A stretch of 64,000 bases of DNA from Coenobita brevimanus (Eukaryota; Arthropoda; Malacostraca; Decapoda; Coenobitidae): assembly GCA_032717465.1 (NCBI GenBank), contig JAVRFU010000134.1:1-64000 (forward strand), read 5' to 3'. The notes beneath the pieces are model-generated. The model was not told where the DNA came from and did no database searches. It worked only from the letters and a program-made list of their open reading frames with translations. This document shows positions 1-10,071 of this stretch, piece after piece; position 1 is the stretch's first letter; each line of letters opens with the position of its first letter. The position numbers and the translations under genes are program-made.

Positions 1-838
1 AGAAGGATTGGAATGAAAGAGAGGGAAAGGATGAACGTACAGATGGGGATGAAAGAGAAGTTGAATGAGGTGTGGAAGAAGCACATAGAGCTGCAGGAAA
101 AGATGAATGCACATTTTATGGAAGATGGGAGGGAAAAGGAGAAAGAAATGAAAGAACTGGTAACTAATATTACTGAGAAGGTGCTTAAAGAGTGTAATGG
201 AAAAATTTAGAGAAGAGAGGGAGGATACAGGTAAAGAGGAAGGAAGAATTTAGTTGTGTTCAATGTAAGCTAGGAAGTGATAATAGGGAGGCCAGAGAGA
301 GAGAAAAAGAGGGTACAGAGGTATGTGCTAGAATATTTAAAGAAGTATTTATCCTCTCTCTTTTTCTGTGCCTGTCCTCCTCTCTCTTCCTATTTCTCCA
401 CATCTTTCCTGTCACTTCTTACTGCTTTTCTTTCCTTTACAGAGTAGCTTTACATTGAGTGACAAGCCTAATGGTTTCCTGCATGCCAAGAAACCATTTA
501 CAACCCTGGGTGGTAAAACCATATAGCAACCAAACCATACGTGCTCCTCTACGTGTCAATAAGTGGGTTGAGCGGAGTGGTTAAGTGCCCCTCCCCGTCA
601 CAAAACAAATAACCTCCAAAGTCAAATGGACCACCCCTTACGGGATTATGGCGTCTGGCAATATTAGATAAGATAGAAGAACGTAAGATATGACAAAGAT
701 GATAATGAGAACTGACGGGACCGGAGAAATGAGAACATAAACAGTGAAGAGGGGGAATTTTTATTCAGGGTTATTAACATACAAGGTTTGTCTAAATGTA
801 AAAGTAAGGAGGTAGAACAATTAGTAAATGATAATAGT
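1..838 (+). mobile_element. LINE family A, 5' part (ORF1 remnant and start of endonuclease)
   Basis: The segment carries a coiled-coil ORF1 remnant at its left edge. At about 755-838 a short open stretch reads FRVINIQGLSKCKSKEVEQL, which fits the first beta strand of an APE-type LINE endonuclease domain. The endonuclease is cut off where the pentamer tail (GTGAT repeats, from about 839) of an opposite-strand LINE begins. Positions 211-750 hold no clear ORF; a pyrimidine-rich run lies at about 350-440. The family assignment to the copies that follow rests on the endonuclease start and is tentative. Confidence 0.5.
13..210 (+). pseudogene. Fragment of a LINE ORF1-like coiled-coil protein
   Basis: This is a 65-residue reading of almost only charged helix-forming residues (Lys, Glu, Met, Leu), as in the coiled-coil part of LINE ORF1 proteins, which trimerise and bind RNA. 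It ends at a stop at 208-210 and its upstream part is probably outside the window. No zinc knuckle or RRM is visible. The assignment rests on composition and on its place upstream of an endonuclease start, so it is weak. Confidence 0.35.
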
Positions 839-975
839 ATGTGATGTGATGTGATGTTGTTGAGGTATTGCCTTTACAACGGCACCTCTAAACGATTTCC
901 TTCTTTCTCTTTTCTCCTTCTTCTGTGTCTTTCTGTGGTCACATCTCCTCTTCTCTTACTACGTGTAAGCTATAA

Positions 976-2092
976 TCAGTCGCCTGAATTTCCGAGCTCC
1001 TTCACTTTCCTTTCTCTTTTTTTCCAGCATTTAAATATTATTAATTTCTTTTTTTCAATACCACTTGTATTAAATAGGAGGTTCCCAAGTATACTATTTC
1101 TTTCCTCTATATATGGCTGTTGTAATTCTACCAGTTGTGTTCTTTCTTCCATATATCCTGTGCAGTCTAATAAAAAATGTATCAAGTCTTGTTTCTGCAT
1201 TACACATTGGACAATTTGTCTCAGTTCCCTTGAATCTATTTCTGTTTGCTAAATTTAGTGTATTAGATCTGCATTTAAACAGGATTATGGAGGCTGGTGA
1301 ATTATCATATATTTCATCTACTCCACCTATTTCTTTCTTCCATTTTTTATATACTTCTAAGCTTGATTTATTTTCCATGTCTTTTCCCCACCTTTTTGTG
1401 TCCTCATCATATATTTTCCTGGTTAGTTCATCTTTTGTTATATTTTTTAACCCTTCTGTATTTAAGTCAAGATCTTTTAGTGCCTTCTCACATTCCCTCA
1501 TCCACTTACTCTTGCGTTCCCTCAGCTCTTCTACAATTTCCTGAACCCACTCTGTTCCTCACCCCATATTTTGAACTGTTCTGCCCATGATATTAGTTTT
1601 TCATTTATTATCATCCCAAACACCTTAGCTAATACATTCATGACACTAATGGGCCTATAGTTTCCAATTTCCTCCTTAGCTTTTTCCTCCACCCTTATGT
1701 ATAAGTGTCACCCTACTTCTTTTCCAGTCCTGTGGTACCTCTCCTTCCTCCAGGATACTATTAAACAGATTTGTCAATGCCTTTGTCAATTTTTACCCAC
1801 CATATTTAATAAGTTCCCCTATTATTCCATCTGTTCCTCCTGTCTTTCCATTCTTGATTGCTTTAACAGCCTTTTCTACATCTTTTCTTTCTATCCTTAC
1901 ATTCCCCATTTCTTTGCTATCGCTATATATCCAGATATTCTCTGTGGATTCTTCCTCATTGTCTTTTAGCATTACTTTCTTCCAGTATCCTTCTACAATG
2001 GATCTAATTTCTTCCTCATGTTCTGTTTCTTTACCCTTTATTTTTAACTTAATACACTGTTCTACATCCCTTTCTCCAAGGTTTCTCTTCAA
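976..2092 (-). pseudogene. LINE family A reverse transcriptase with core deleted, plus C-terminal zinc finger
   Basis: This continues the same ORF2. RT fingers are recognisable (EEIRSIVEGYW, KNGKTGGTDGI, then across frameshifts YRPISVMNVLAK and EEQSGF). At about 1545 the sequence jumps to the C-terminal region: KMENKSSLEVYKKW-type helices and a Cys-Cys-His-Cys knuckle (CPMCNAE, then HFLLDC in another frame). The palm with its catalytic YADD or FADD box is absent, a deletion of several hundred bases relative to the copy at 3187-5640. Several frameshifts are also present. Confidence 0.75.
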
Positions 2093-2122
2093 CCTTTTCC
2101 ACCCTTCTCTTTCTCTTTCCCT

Positions 2123-3160
2123 TCAGGGCATATCATTTAGTTTTTGAGCTTGTTCTTCTTCCCACTTTCCTATTTTTCTACTGATTATTATCTTTGTTGT
2201 CTGTTTTGCCTCTGTGTATCTTTTCCATGCTCTTTCCCAGTCCTGTCTATATTGTTCTCCATGTTTTTTTATCATTTTCCCCCATTTTCTCTGTACCCTG
2301 TTTTCCCTCTTCCTGTCTTCAATTGCTAGTTCTACTTCCCTGTCCCACCAGCCTTTTAATCTTGTCGTTGCTATCTTCAATTTTTTTGTTCCTATTGTCC
2401 CTCTTGCCTCCTGAATTATGGTCTTTTTAATGTCTTTTTCCCTATCATTAATAGACCTTCCTCTCTTCTCTTCCTCACGTATCTGGTCATCTAGATTCTG
2501 ACTGTATTTCTGCCAATTCGCATTAGCTATATCCCATTTCTTTCTCCATTGTGTCTTTTTTATTTCTTTTCGCCTATTTGTCTTTCCATATGTAATTCCA
2601 ATCATTATATGGTCAGAAATGTCAACATTCTCATTTTTCCATATCTTGCACCCATATGTCTCAACCTCATGACTTATTATTATATAATCAATTGCTGATT
2701 TTATACCTCTGTCACTCCATGTTACTGGGTCTTCCAGCTCCCAGTTCTTTATCTTAAGCTGGGTCTTTTCTGTGAAGTCCAATGCCATCTGTCCGTTCTT
2801 GGTCACCCTCTCATTATTTAAACCAATATGGGCATTCAGGTCCCCCATTATTATCCACTTATTGTTTGCCACTTGTTTCTTTATCTCCAGCAGTACTTCA
2901 TACAACTTTTTATTTTCTTCATAGTTTTCTTTTCCTTCCACTCCCATGTAAACTATCGTCACCCACCATTCTTCTTTCAGGTCAGTAATCTTTACAGTTA
3001 AAATGTCACCTCTGTTATATCCATTCTTCATATCCTTTACTGTTTGTAGCTCTGTTATTTGTCTTCCCTCTTTCTCCTTCATAATTATTCCTACACCTCC
3101 ACCTTTTTTGTCTCTTATTTGCCTTCCTGTCCCTAATCCTACCCATCCGCCCTCGTGCCA
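2123..3160 (-). pseudogene. LINE family A APE-type endonuclease domain and linker
   Basis: This is the 5' part of ORF2, encoding the apurinic-endonuclease-like nuclease that nicks target DNA for target-primed reverse transcription. Visible landmarks are KKGGGVGIIM near the start, the Asp/Asn motif IIMGDLNAHIG, the SAIDYIIIS strand and the terminal DISDHIMIGI motif with the catalytic Asp-His pair. A lysine-rich linker follows up to a stop at 2123. The N-terminal catalytic Asn/Glu strands lie beyond the truncation near 3186, so the enzyme could not be functional. Confidence 0.8.
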
Positions 3161-3186
3161 TTCTATGTTGTTGTGCCATCCTGTCT

Positions 3187-5640
3187 CTCCTAATCCTATA
3201 CAAAATCAGGATGAAAGAGACAGAATATATGAGCTCTATAGGGAACAAAAACAGAAGGTGCAAATCCTCATCAGAAAGGAGATGTTTAAACATGAACAAA
3301 AGCTCACAAAAGAAATAAAAGAAAGAAATGAAAAGGGTAAAAAATTGTGGGAGGCTGTTAATAAACTAAGAGGTATAGACAAAAAATTAGACAAGTTAGC
3401 AATATACAGCAAAGAAGGTAACAAACTAAATGATATACAGGCTAGTGAGGAAATAATAAAATTTTGGGACAAAATCTATAAAAAGCATGAAATAAATGAA
3501 GCATGGAATAGTGACACAAGGCAAGAATACATTAACAAGCTGGAATTAGAAAGTAATCTGAATGTAATGAATATAGATATACCAATAGGACACAATATAG
3601 AGAGAGCATATGAATTCCCTCCTAGTATAAGAGAACATATGGACATGTGCTGCAAAGTACAAAGCAAAATAAAACCCATGGAATATCCAAATATTACATA
3701 AGACCAAGTAAAACATTGCATACGAAAGCTAAAAAACAGAAAAGCCCCAGGACCAGATCAAAAGAAGCCTGAACTCTACAAAGTCCTGATAAAAAGTGAG
3801 CAGTTTATAGAAAGCCTTACAAACTGCTTTCAGCACATTATAGATGATGGGACAGAAGTTAAGGAATGGGTATGGTCAAATACAAAAACGATAGAGAAAA
3901 CAACTAAACCTACATCAGACCAGCTCAGACCAATAGCGTTGACCAATATTTCGTACAAAATATGTATGTCACTGATAGGAAACTTTGTGGATAGCCATAT
4001 CACCATAAATAACGAGGGTAAAGAAACACAAGCAGGCTTCACAAAGGGAGCTAAAATAGAAGACAACTTATTAACCTTACAATACTGCATAGAGGATAGC
4101 TACCAGAAGGGAAAACCTCTTATAATAATATCCATTGATTACTCAAAGGCATTTGACTCAATTAAAAGAGAAAATAGTACAGGCACTAATGCGATACAAG
4201 GTACACCCAAAGATAATAGATACCATTGTTAACATATATAAAGAAGACAAAACAAAAATAAAAGTAGGTGATTCTGAAATAGAAATGGACATAACTAGCG
4301 GGATTAGACAAGGCTGCACAGGTTCAACAATATTATTCAAATTAATAACCAACCTGATAATAGAAAAATTGGAAGGACAAAATATTGGATTTATCAATGA
4401 GAAACTGAAAATAGGAGTACTATTCTTTGCTGATGATGGACTGCTAATGGCACACTCGATAGAAGATGCAAAAGACAGCCTAAAAACAGTAATAGAATAT
4501 AGTCAAGAATGTGGTCTAAACATAAATAGAACAAAAAGTAATATCATCATCCATAATATGAAAAACCAGCCAGATGAAACAGAAGGGATAAAAGTAACTG
4601 ATAATATAAAGTACCTTGGATTACAGATAGATAACAAAAGAAACTACTTCAAAACACAGAAGGAAATGATGGCACAGAAAGCTCAAAAGATGGCAAATAT
4701 TACATACTCGGTAATAGCAAGGAGTTGTAATAAAGTCATGATAGGTAAAACCTACTGGAAAAATGTAGCCGTACCTACAATACTTCATGGGTCAAATATC
4801 ATAAATTACACGGAAGCAGAAATTGAAAAGCTACAGAGGATAGAGAACGGAGTATACGGACAAATATTAGGAGCACCCAAGTATGCAGCAAACTGCACAC
4901 TAAGGGGAGAGATTGGAGCATCATTAGTTAAACGAAGAATAATCACAGGTAGATTAGAGTACACCAGGGGTATTCTTCAGGGCAAAAATGAATTACTAAA
5001 AACTATACTAGAAATGATGAATATACAGAATATGAACTGGATGAAGGAAACCAATAAGTACAAGGAATTAATAGGAATAGCTGACAGAGAATTAATGATT
5101 ATGACAAAAAGCAGACTAAAGGAGAAAACAATGAATTGGGACACACAGAAATGGAAGGAGGAAGTATCTAGGAAAACAAGCCTGAAGATATATAAAGAAT
5201 GGAAAGAGAACATCAGAGAAGAACAAGTATATGATAACAGACCAACATCAACAATCTTCTATAGAGCAAGAACAAACTGCCTGCCATTATTCGATAGAAA
5301 GAGACATGAAAATGGAAATACAGAGTGCAGATTATGCAGGGCAGAAAAAGAAAATCTGGAACATTTTATGCTCGAGTGCACAGTGTACAATGAACAGAGA
5401 TTGAATGCTGTGGAGTTACAAAAACCCTACATTGAAAATAAAGAAGAAATAATTGGAATTTTTTTATTTAGTAACATAAACATTGAACAGAAAAAAAGTA
5501 TCCTATATAACCTCTGGGAAATAAGAAAAAAGAAATTAATGGAGCAAAACACAACGTAGTGAATGACTGAAAAGGAATAGAGTTCAGGAGGTGCCGTTGA
5601 AAAGGCATTACCTACGACAATCATCTGATCTGATCTGATC
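3187..5640 (+). mobile_element. LINE family A copy, 5'-truncated
   Basis: The plus-strand LINE begins in the ORF2 linker at the head-to-head junction with the preceding copy. It runs through RT and C-terminal finger to a 3' end at about 5640. The 3' UTR is very short (about 80 bp), contains GGTGCCGTTG, and ends in pentamer repeats (CTGAT). The endonuclease and ORF1 are missing from this copy. Confidence 0.8.
3196..5559 (+). pseudogene. LINE family A ORF2: reverse transcriptase and C-terminal finger
   Basis: In order: a charged linker helix (KKLWEAVNKLRG), RT fingers (RKAPGPDQ near 3745), a palm strand with IISIDYSKAFDSI near 4130, GIRQGCTGSTILF near 4300, and the catalytic FFADDGLL box at 4426-4437. 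Then come the thumb and a C-terminal finger, CRLCRAEKENLEHFMLEC, near 5330-5385. An in-frame stop at 3699-3701 and a frameshift near 4180 break the frame, so this is a dead copy. The longest open piece is 4135-5559 (474 codons). The composition is unusually A-rich on the sense strand. Confidence 0.85.
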
Positions 5641-5910
5641 TATCTCCCTCAGCACTTCTATAAGTCCATTACCTCCCCCTTCCACTACAACATAGTCATC
5701 TGGCTCTATTTCCTTAAGATGCTCATTCACAATCTCTTTAATATCATTTATGCCTGCTCCTCTCCCTGTTCTGTCCATAATTCTATAATAACCATCTTTA
5801 ACTCCTTTCAGGATGCTGTCTCCAAACAACCACAACTTTCTCTTTAGCTTACCGGTTGTTGGGTATCCTCTTCTTTCTCCTCTGGCTCTTCTCTTTGATA
5901 GATATCTTCC
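5641..5910 (-). pseudogene. SGNH-hydrolase-like fragment, probably a LINE ORF1 domain
   Basis: A basic stretch is followed by LWLFGDSILKGV, which resembles block I of SGNH/GDSL hydrolases (Gly-Asp-Ser). About 40 residues later DDYVVVEGGGNGL resembles block III (Gly-x-Asn). Esterase-like domains of this kind are known in ORF1 proteins of some CR1-type LINEs. The block V Asp-x-x-His cannot be seen because the reading joins the pentamer repeat of the neighbouring LINE tail at 5640. It may be ORF1 of family A, but that is an inference from position only. Confidence 0.45.
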
Positions 5911-6334
5911 TCTTTTCTTGCATAGGAATGGTCATGCTCTGCTTCCCTCTAGCAATTACAATTTCTGGGGTCCCCATCCTCTTCAGTTTTCTCTGTATCC
6001 TTCACTTTATCACCCCTTTCCTTTTTCCACTGGTCTTTCGCTATTCCTTATCACTCATGACGCAGTAATAAAATGTATTTACAACGGAGCATTTTCAAGT
6101 TTACTCCCTTGAGCCCCATGCACGCCACGTGGTAAGTCATCACAACTCTCGCAAGCAACCACCTTAGTTCTGCATGTCAATTTCCCTCTTACACTCGCTA
6201 CAGGCGTTGCTGAGCATTCTATCACTTCTGGGAACAGCAGTAACAGTCTTTTGGTGCTCAATATCCTGTACATAACACTCCTCGCTCCTACTGTTTTCAT
6301 CGGATGCTGCCTCCACAGGTCGCCGCTCCGCTGG
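5911..6334. other. Spacer between inverted LINE tails, no gene recognised
   Basis: This stretch lies between the SGNH-like fragment and the inverted LINE 3' end. On the minus strand, 5911-6060 is rich in Lys/Arg/Glu codons and may be upstream ORF1 sequence. 6070-6330 has no recognisable coding or repeat structure. Confidence 0.4.
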
Positions 6335-6764
6335 GTAGGTCAGATCAGATCAGATGATTGTCGTAGGTAATGCCTTTTCAACGGCACCTCCTGAACTCTA
6401 TTCCTTTTCAATCATTCACTACGTTGTGTTCTGCTCCATTAATTTCTTTTTTCTTATTTCCCAGAGGTTATATAGGATACTTTTTTTCTGTTCAATGTTT
6501 ATGCTACTAAATAAAAAATTTCCAATTATTTCTTCTTTATTTTCAATGTAGGGTTTTTGTAACTCCACAGCATTCAATCTCTGTTCATTGTACACTGTGC
6601 ACTCGAGCATAAAATGTTCCAGGTTTTCTTCTTCTGCACAGCATAATCTGCACTCTGTATTTCCATTTTCATGTCTCTTTCTATCGAATAATGGCAGGCA
6701 GTTTGTTCTTGCTCTATAGAAGATTGTTGATGCTGGTCTGTTATCATATACTTGTTGTGTTTAC
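6335..6764 (-). mobile_element. LINE family A, short 3' end copy, antisense
   Basis: About 430 bp is a near-identical inverted copy of the 3' end at about 5215-5640. It includes the coding end (finger HFMLEC, then the final helix), the GGTGCCGTTG motif and the pentamer tail. It is severely 5'-truncated, as is usual for LINE insertions. Together with the copy ending at 5640 it forms an inverted pair with about 695 bp of unrelated sequence between. Confidence 0.85.
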
Positions 6765-6943
6765 GTCGCCTACAGCAACAGGATAATGTTTACATTTTAT
6801 CCATTTTATCTACATTAGTAAAGAATCATAATATATGATCAAATAGATGTTGTTTATATATATATGAAAAGTAGGTTTTCATTTTTAAACTACTTACTGA
6901 TACTCTAAGGCTTTCTAATGGTAATTTATTAAATATATTAAGC

Positions 6944-7754
6944 AGAGTGGAATCTTAAGCAGCTGCTGTTTGCAGATGATATTGCACTGGTGGCTGATTC
7001 AGAGGAGAGATTAAGACAGTAGGTAGAGGAGTTTGGAAGGGTGTGTGAAAGGAGGAAATTGAAAGTAAATGAGAATAAGAGTAAAGTGATGAAGTGTACG
7101 AGGTTGGTAGATGGTAGGGGGATGAATATAGTTTTGAATGGTGAGTTGCTTGAGGAGGTGGAGTGTTTTAAATATTTAGGGTCTCATGTTGCTATGGATC
7201 GAAGAATAGATGCAGAAGTGAAGTTTAGAATAAATGAAGTAGGAAAGGTGCTGGGAGGAATGAAAAAAGTGTTTAGATGTCGTTCGCTTAGAATGGATGT
7301 AAAGAGAAGGCTGTATGAGGGTGTTGGGGTACCGACTGCATTGTATGGGGCTGAAACATGGAATATGGGTGTAGCAGAGAGGAAAAGTTTGAATGTAATG
7401 GAGATGAGGTGTCTGAGGAGTATGTGTGGAGTGACGCGTATGGATCGGGTGCGAAATGATGAAGTGCGAAGGAGAACTGGAGTTGTTCTGGAGATGGCTG
7501 GTAGAGTTGATTAGAGGGTGTTGCGATGGTTTGGGCATATGGAGAGAATGGATAATGAGCGATTGGTGAAAAAGATAACTAGATCTGATGTGAGAGGTGT
7601 AAGGCTGAGAGGGAGACCACGAATAGGATGGATGGACAGTGTGATCAGAGCGCTGGATGCGAGAGGGATGTTTGTTGAGCAAGGAAGAGTGGCTGTGCGT
7701 GACAGAAATAAATGGAGAGAAATTGTGAATGAATATATGATGACGCAGCCCTGA
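6944..7754 (+). pseudogene. RTE-like LINE ORF2 C-terminal half
   Basis: The reading covers the catalytic FADD box, the thumb (VECFKYLGSHV, PTALYGAETW, MRCLRSMCGVTRMDRVRND) and the characteristic RTE-type C terminus LRWFGHMERMDNERL, RGRPRIGWMDSV and WREIVNEY. Two in-frame TAG stops (near 7019 and 7512-7514) interrupt it. The frame is otherwise intact, so the copy is fairly young. An RTE-type element encodes APE endonuclease and RT; only the RT end survives here. Confidence 0.85.
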
Positions 7755-8056
7755 GGGGATATTTTCCCGCATTTGGTCTGATCAGCTAGTCAGGTCAGGT
7801 GCGAGTAAAGGGATGGGTCTATTATAATGTGGCAGGGGTAAACCAGTTCTGCTGTCGGGCCCTGCTGCGGATATCACTGATTGCACTGCGCAGTTGACCC
7901 ATGTGTGGTGTGGTGCGGTGAGGATCTGTCCCTTCTACCCTTTGGGGCTAAGATGCGAATGACTGTGTTTGAATGGATGAGTAAATGGGGAGTGTGTCGT
8001 CCTGTCTCGGCTACCTCCCTTTCCTTGGGGGAAGCAGCCTAGGTATATAGATAGAT
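6944..8056 (+). mobile_element. RTE-like LINE family B, 5'-truncated
   Basis: The copy starts abruptly in the RT palm at about 6944, just upstream of the LLFADDIALVAD box. It reads to the ORF2 stop at 7752-7754, then has a 300-bp 3' UTR that ends in a short GATA-type repeat (ATAGATAGATAGATT). The last about 92 bp recur at 21690-21782, which defines the family's 3' end. The sequence 6765-6943 upstream is AT-rich and featureless. Confidence 0.85.
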
Positions 8057-8540
8057 AGATTCTTTGTGCTGGTAACACTTCATGGTAGGAGCGAAATTAC
8101 TACTACGAGTCCTCCTAGGAGGAACTTTTAGAAGCAACTCTCATCTACAACCACATTTAGTAATAAGTTTAGAAGTACTCCTAGAAGTTTTTATTAATAC
8201 CGGCCCTGATCTACACAAGCTCTTCCCTTCCTAAAGCCTCCCTGTTCTTCTCCAACTAATTCCTATGTTCTTTCTCTAACTCACACATCTTATATCTGCA
8301 TACACATGCAGTAATACACGCATGGGCACACATGTAGTCATATGATGGGTAATCTTATAATAACGGTGATAAGCTGATGATGGTGGTGATGATGATGATG
8401 ATGATGAGCCAAGATGATGTGTGGGATACTGAGAGGATCTTATGGGTAGCGTAAACGCACCTAAATACTTACTAAGATTATTTCATTCAGCTGAGATATA
8501 TTCTGGCAGTCAGATGTTAATATGCATGTCATAATAAAAA

Positions 8541-8543
<3 letters not shown>

Positions 8544-8632
<89 letters not shown>
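8544..8632. repeat. (AT)n microsatellite
   Basis: An uninterrupted AT dinucleotide run of about 44 units. Confidence 0.98.
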
Positions 8633-8634
<2 letters not shown>

Positions 8635-9357
8635 TGAGACTCTGTGGCAGATATAATTAAAAAGGCGCATCTTACGTAGAGGTTAATGGATGATGATGCT
8701 ATAAGCGATCATTTTCGACATGTTTTACTCTAGATAATTAAAATCGTCTGACAGTAATATGAACAGAGGCAAAGAGACGTTCTCAAAGTGAAGTGGTTAA
8801 TGTATAGATAATGATAATGTTTAAGTATATAACACATAAGTGAAAAGAGTATAGTTAAAATGAAATATACAGTAAAGCAAATGTTACCGAGCATGACTGA
8901 AATGAGTCTTCTGTCTCTAACTGGAACTCTGTGAACCCTTGAAGCTCCAAATCCCATCAGTCACCCTCTAACCGAGAAAGGGGAGGACGCAGGTGCTGTG
9001 TGTATATTAACTCAGTGATAGGATTATAGTGTGTAAACAGCTTCCCCGTCTTCTTGAGGTACAGAAAGGTAAGCGAGGATACTGTTCATTCGTTCTTTGA
9101 TAGCTACGAGTTCTCTCTGCTGCGCCAAATCGTCTGTATTAATCTGAAAAAGTAAAGATACGCTGTGGTGTTGATGTGGATGCGCTGGAGGGTGTTGGGA
9201 GAGGAACCTTGAGATGCTTTGACCATGTGGAATGAAGACTGAGAGATTACCTATAGTTCTTCCACCTTAACTTGGCCCAGATTTTCGTCCCTTTGTAGCT
9301 TATTTCATGTAGCTCAGTGGCAGGAAAATATAATACAGTACTACGGTTCTACGTACG

Positions 9358-9369
9358 TTCCTACCATGA
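9358..9369. repeat. Target-site duplication, left copy (family C LINE)
   Basis: TTCCTACCATGA occurs here and again exactly at 16234-16245, bracketing the family C LINE. An exact 12-bp direct repeat at both element ends is the expected product of target-primed reverse transcription. Confidence 0.75.
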
Positions 9370-10071
9370 CGCCCCCCCCCGTTTCCTTGCTCGTTGTTGT
9401 CGTGGGGGGGCTTCGGAGACATCGATGGGGACTTGATGTGTAGGGGAGCCATAGCAGGGTACCTTATTGTACTCCAAAAATATAGGAGTCTGGTTACTGG
9501 GTGGATGTCATATTTGTGCCTTCACTTTGCTCAACCCTCTCCCCTCTCCTTGGGTCCCTGTCGGTGCCTCAACTAATTTTGCAAGGCCCTTTTCTTCTAC
9601 TATTGCTTCTTCTTTCCTTTTTCTCCTATCCTCTCTATTCTATTTTTGGCATTAAAAAGTGTGGAAATTTTCACGTTCATCAAAATTCTCATCTGTGATC
9701 TCGAGTAAGTTGCAACAGGAAGGACATGGGTGTGCCCGTGGGCTATTGGCCTGGCCAATTGTGGAGGTCACGGTGGTTCGGCAATACCCCAGTATGTGGA
9801 CCTTTGCAGGGACAGATCTCTGCAGAGGCGGAACTGCTGCCAAGCAGCAGCTTTCGGTTCCGGGGTGCTGTTGCTTGGCTGTGGGACTCTCGGCCAATAG
9901 CCAGTGGCCCAGCATTGTGCTGGAAGACTTGGTCCTCCCGCACAGTGTTGCTATCCCTTGTAGGGTAGGGTAGGGAGTGCATACTAGGAGCCTGACCTCT
10001 ACTTGGGTCGTTGGCTGGACCTGTGGACTCCGCGTTCCGCCCAAATAGTCCTTTCTTTTTCAACAGTCACG

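Larger units (their letters stand above)
839..3186 (-). mobile_element. LINE family A copy, internally deleted, antisense
   Basis: A minus-strand APE-type LINE runs from about 3186 (truncated inside the endonuclease) to its 3' end near 839. The 3' end has the family signature: a GGTGCCGTTG motif, a short spacer, then a pentamer repeat tail (CACAT on the element strand). Endonuclease, linker and C-terminal zinc-finger regions are present, but the catalytic core of the reverse transcriptase is missing. It is inserted antisense into another LINE at 838. Confidence 0.75.
8057..9369. other. Non-coding stretch, no gene recognised
   Basis: It contains a 14-bp perfect palindrome TCCTCCTAGGAGGA at 8110-8123, a short (GAT)n run at 8381-8407, and the long (AT)n array listed separately. 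At about 9186-9235 a plus-strand reading resembles a decayed LINE C terminus (LRCFDHVE). Nothing else can be supported. Confidence 0.5.

Noticed and set aside
550..610. tRNA-like A-box (GAGCGGAGTGGTTAAGTGC) suggesting a tRNA gene or SINE head
   Set aside because: No B-box, acceptor or anticodon stem could be folded from the following sequence.
851..3082. Many hydrophobic plus-strand ORFs (Phe/Leu/Ser-rich)
   Set aside because: They are complements of the A-rich sense strand of the antisense LINE, not genes.
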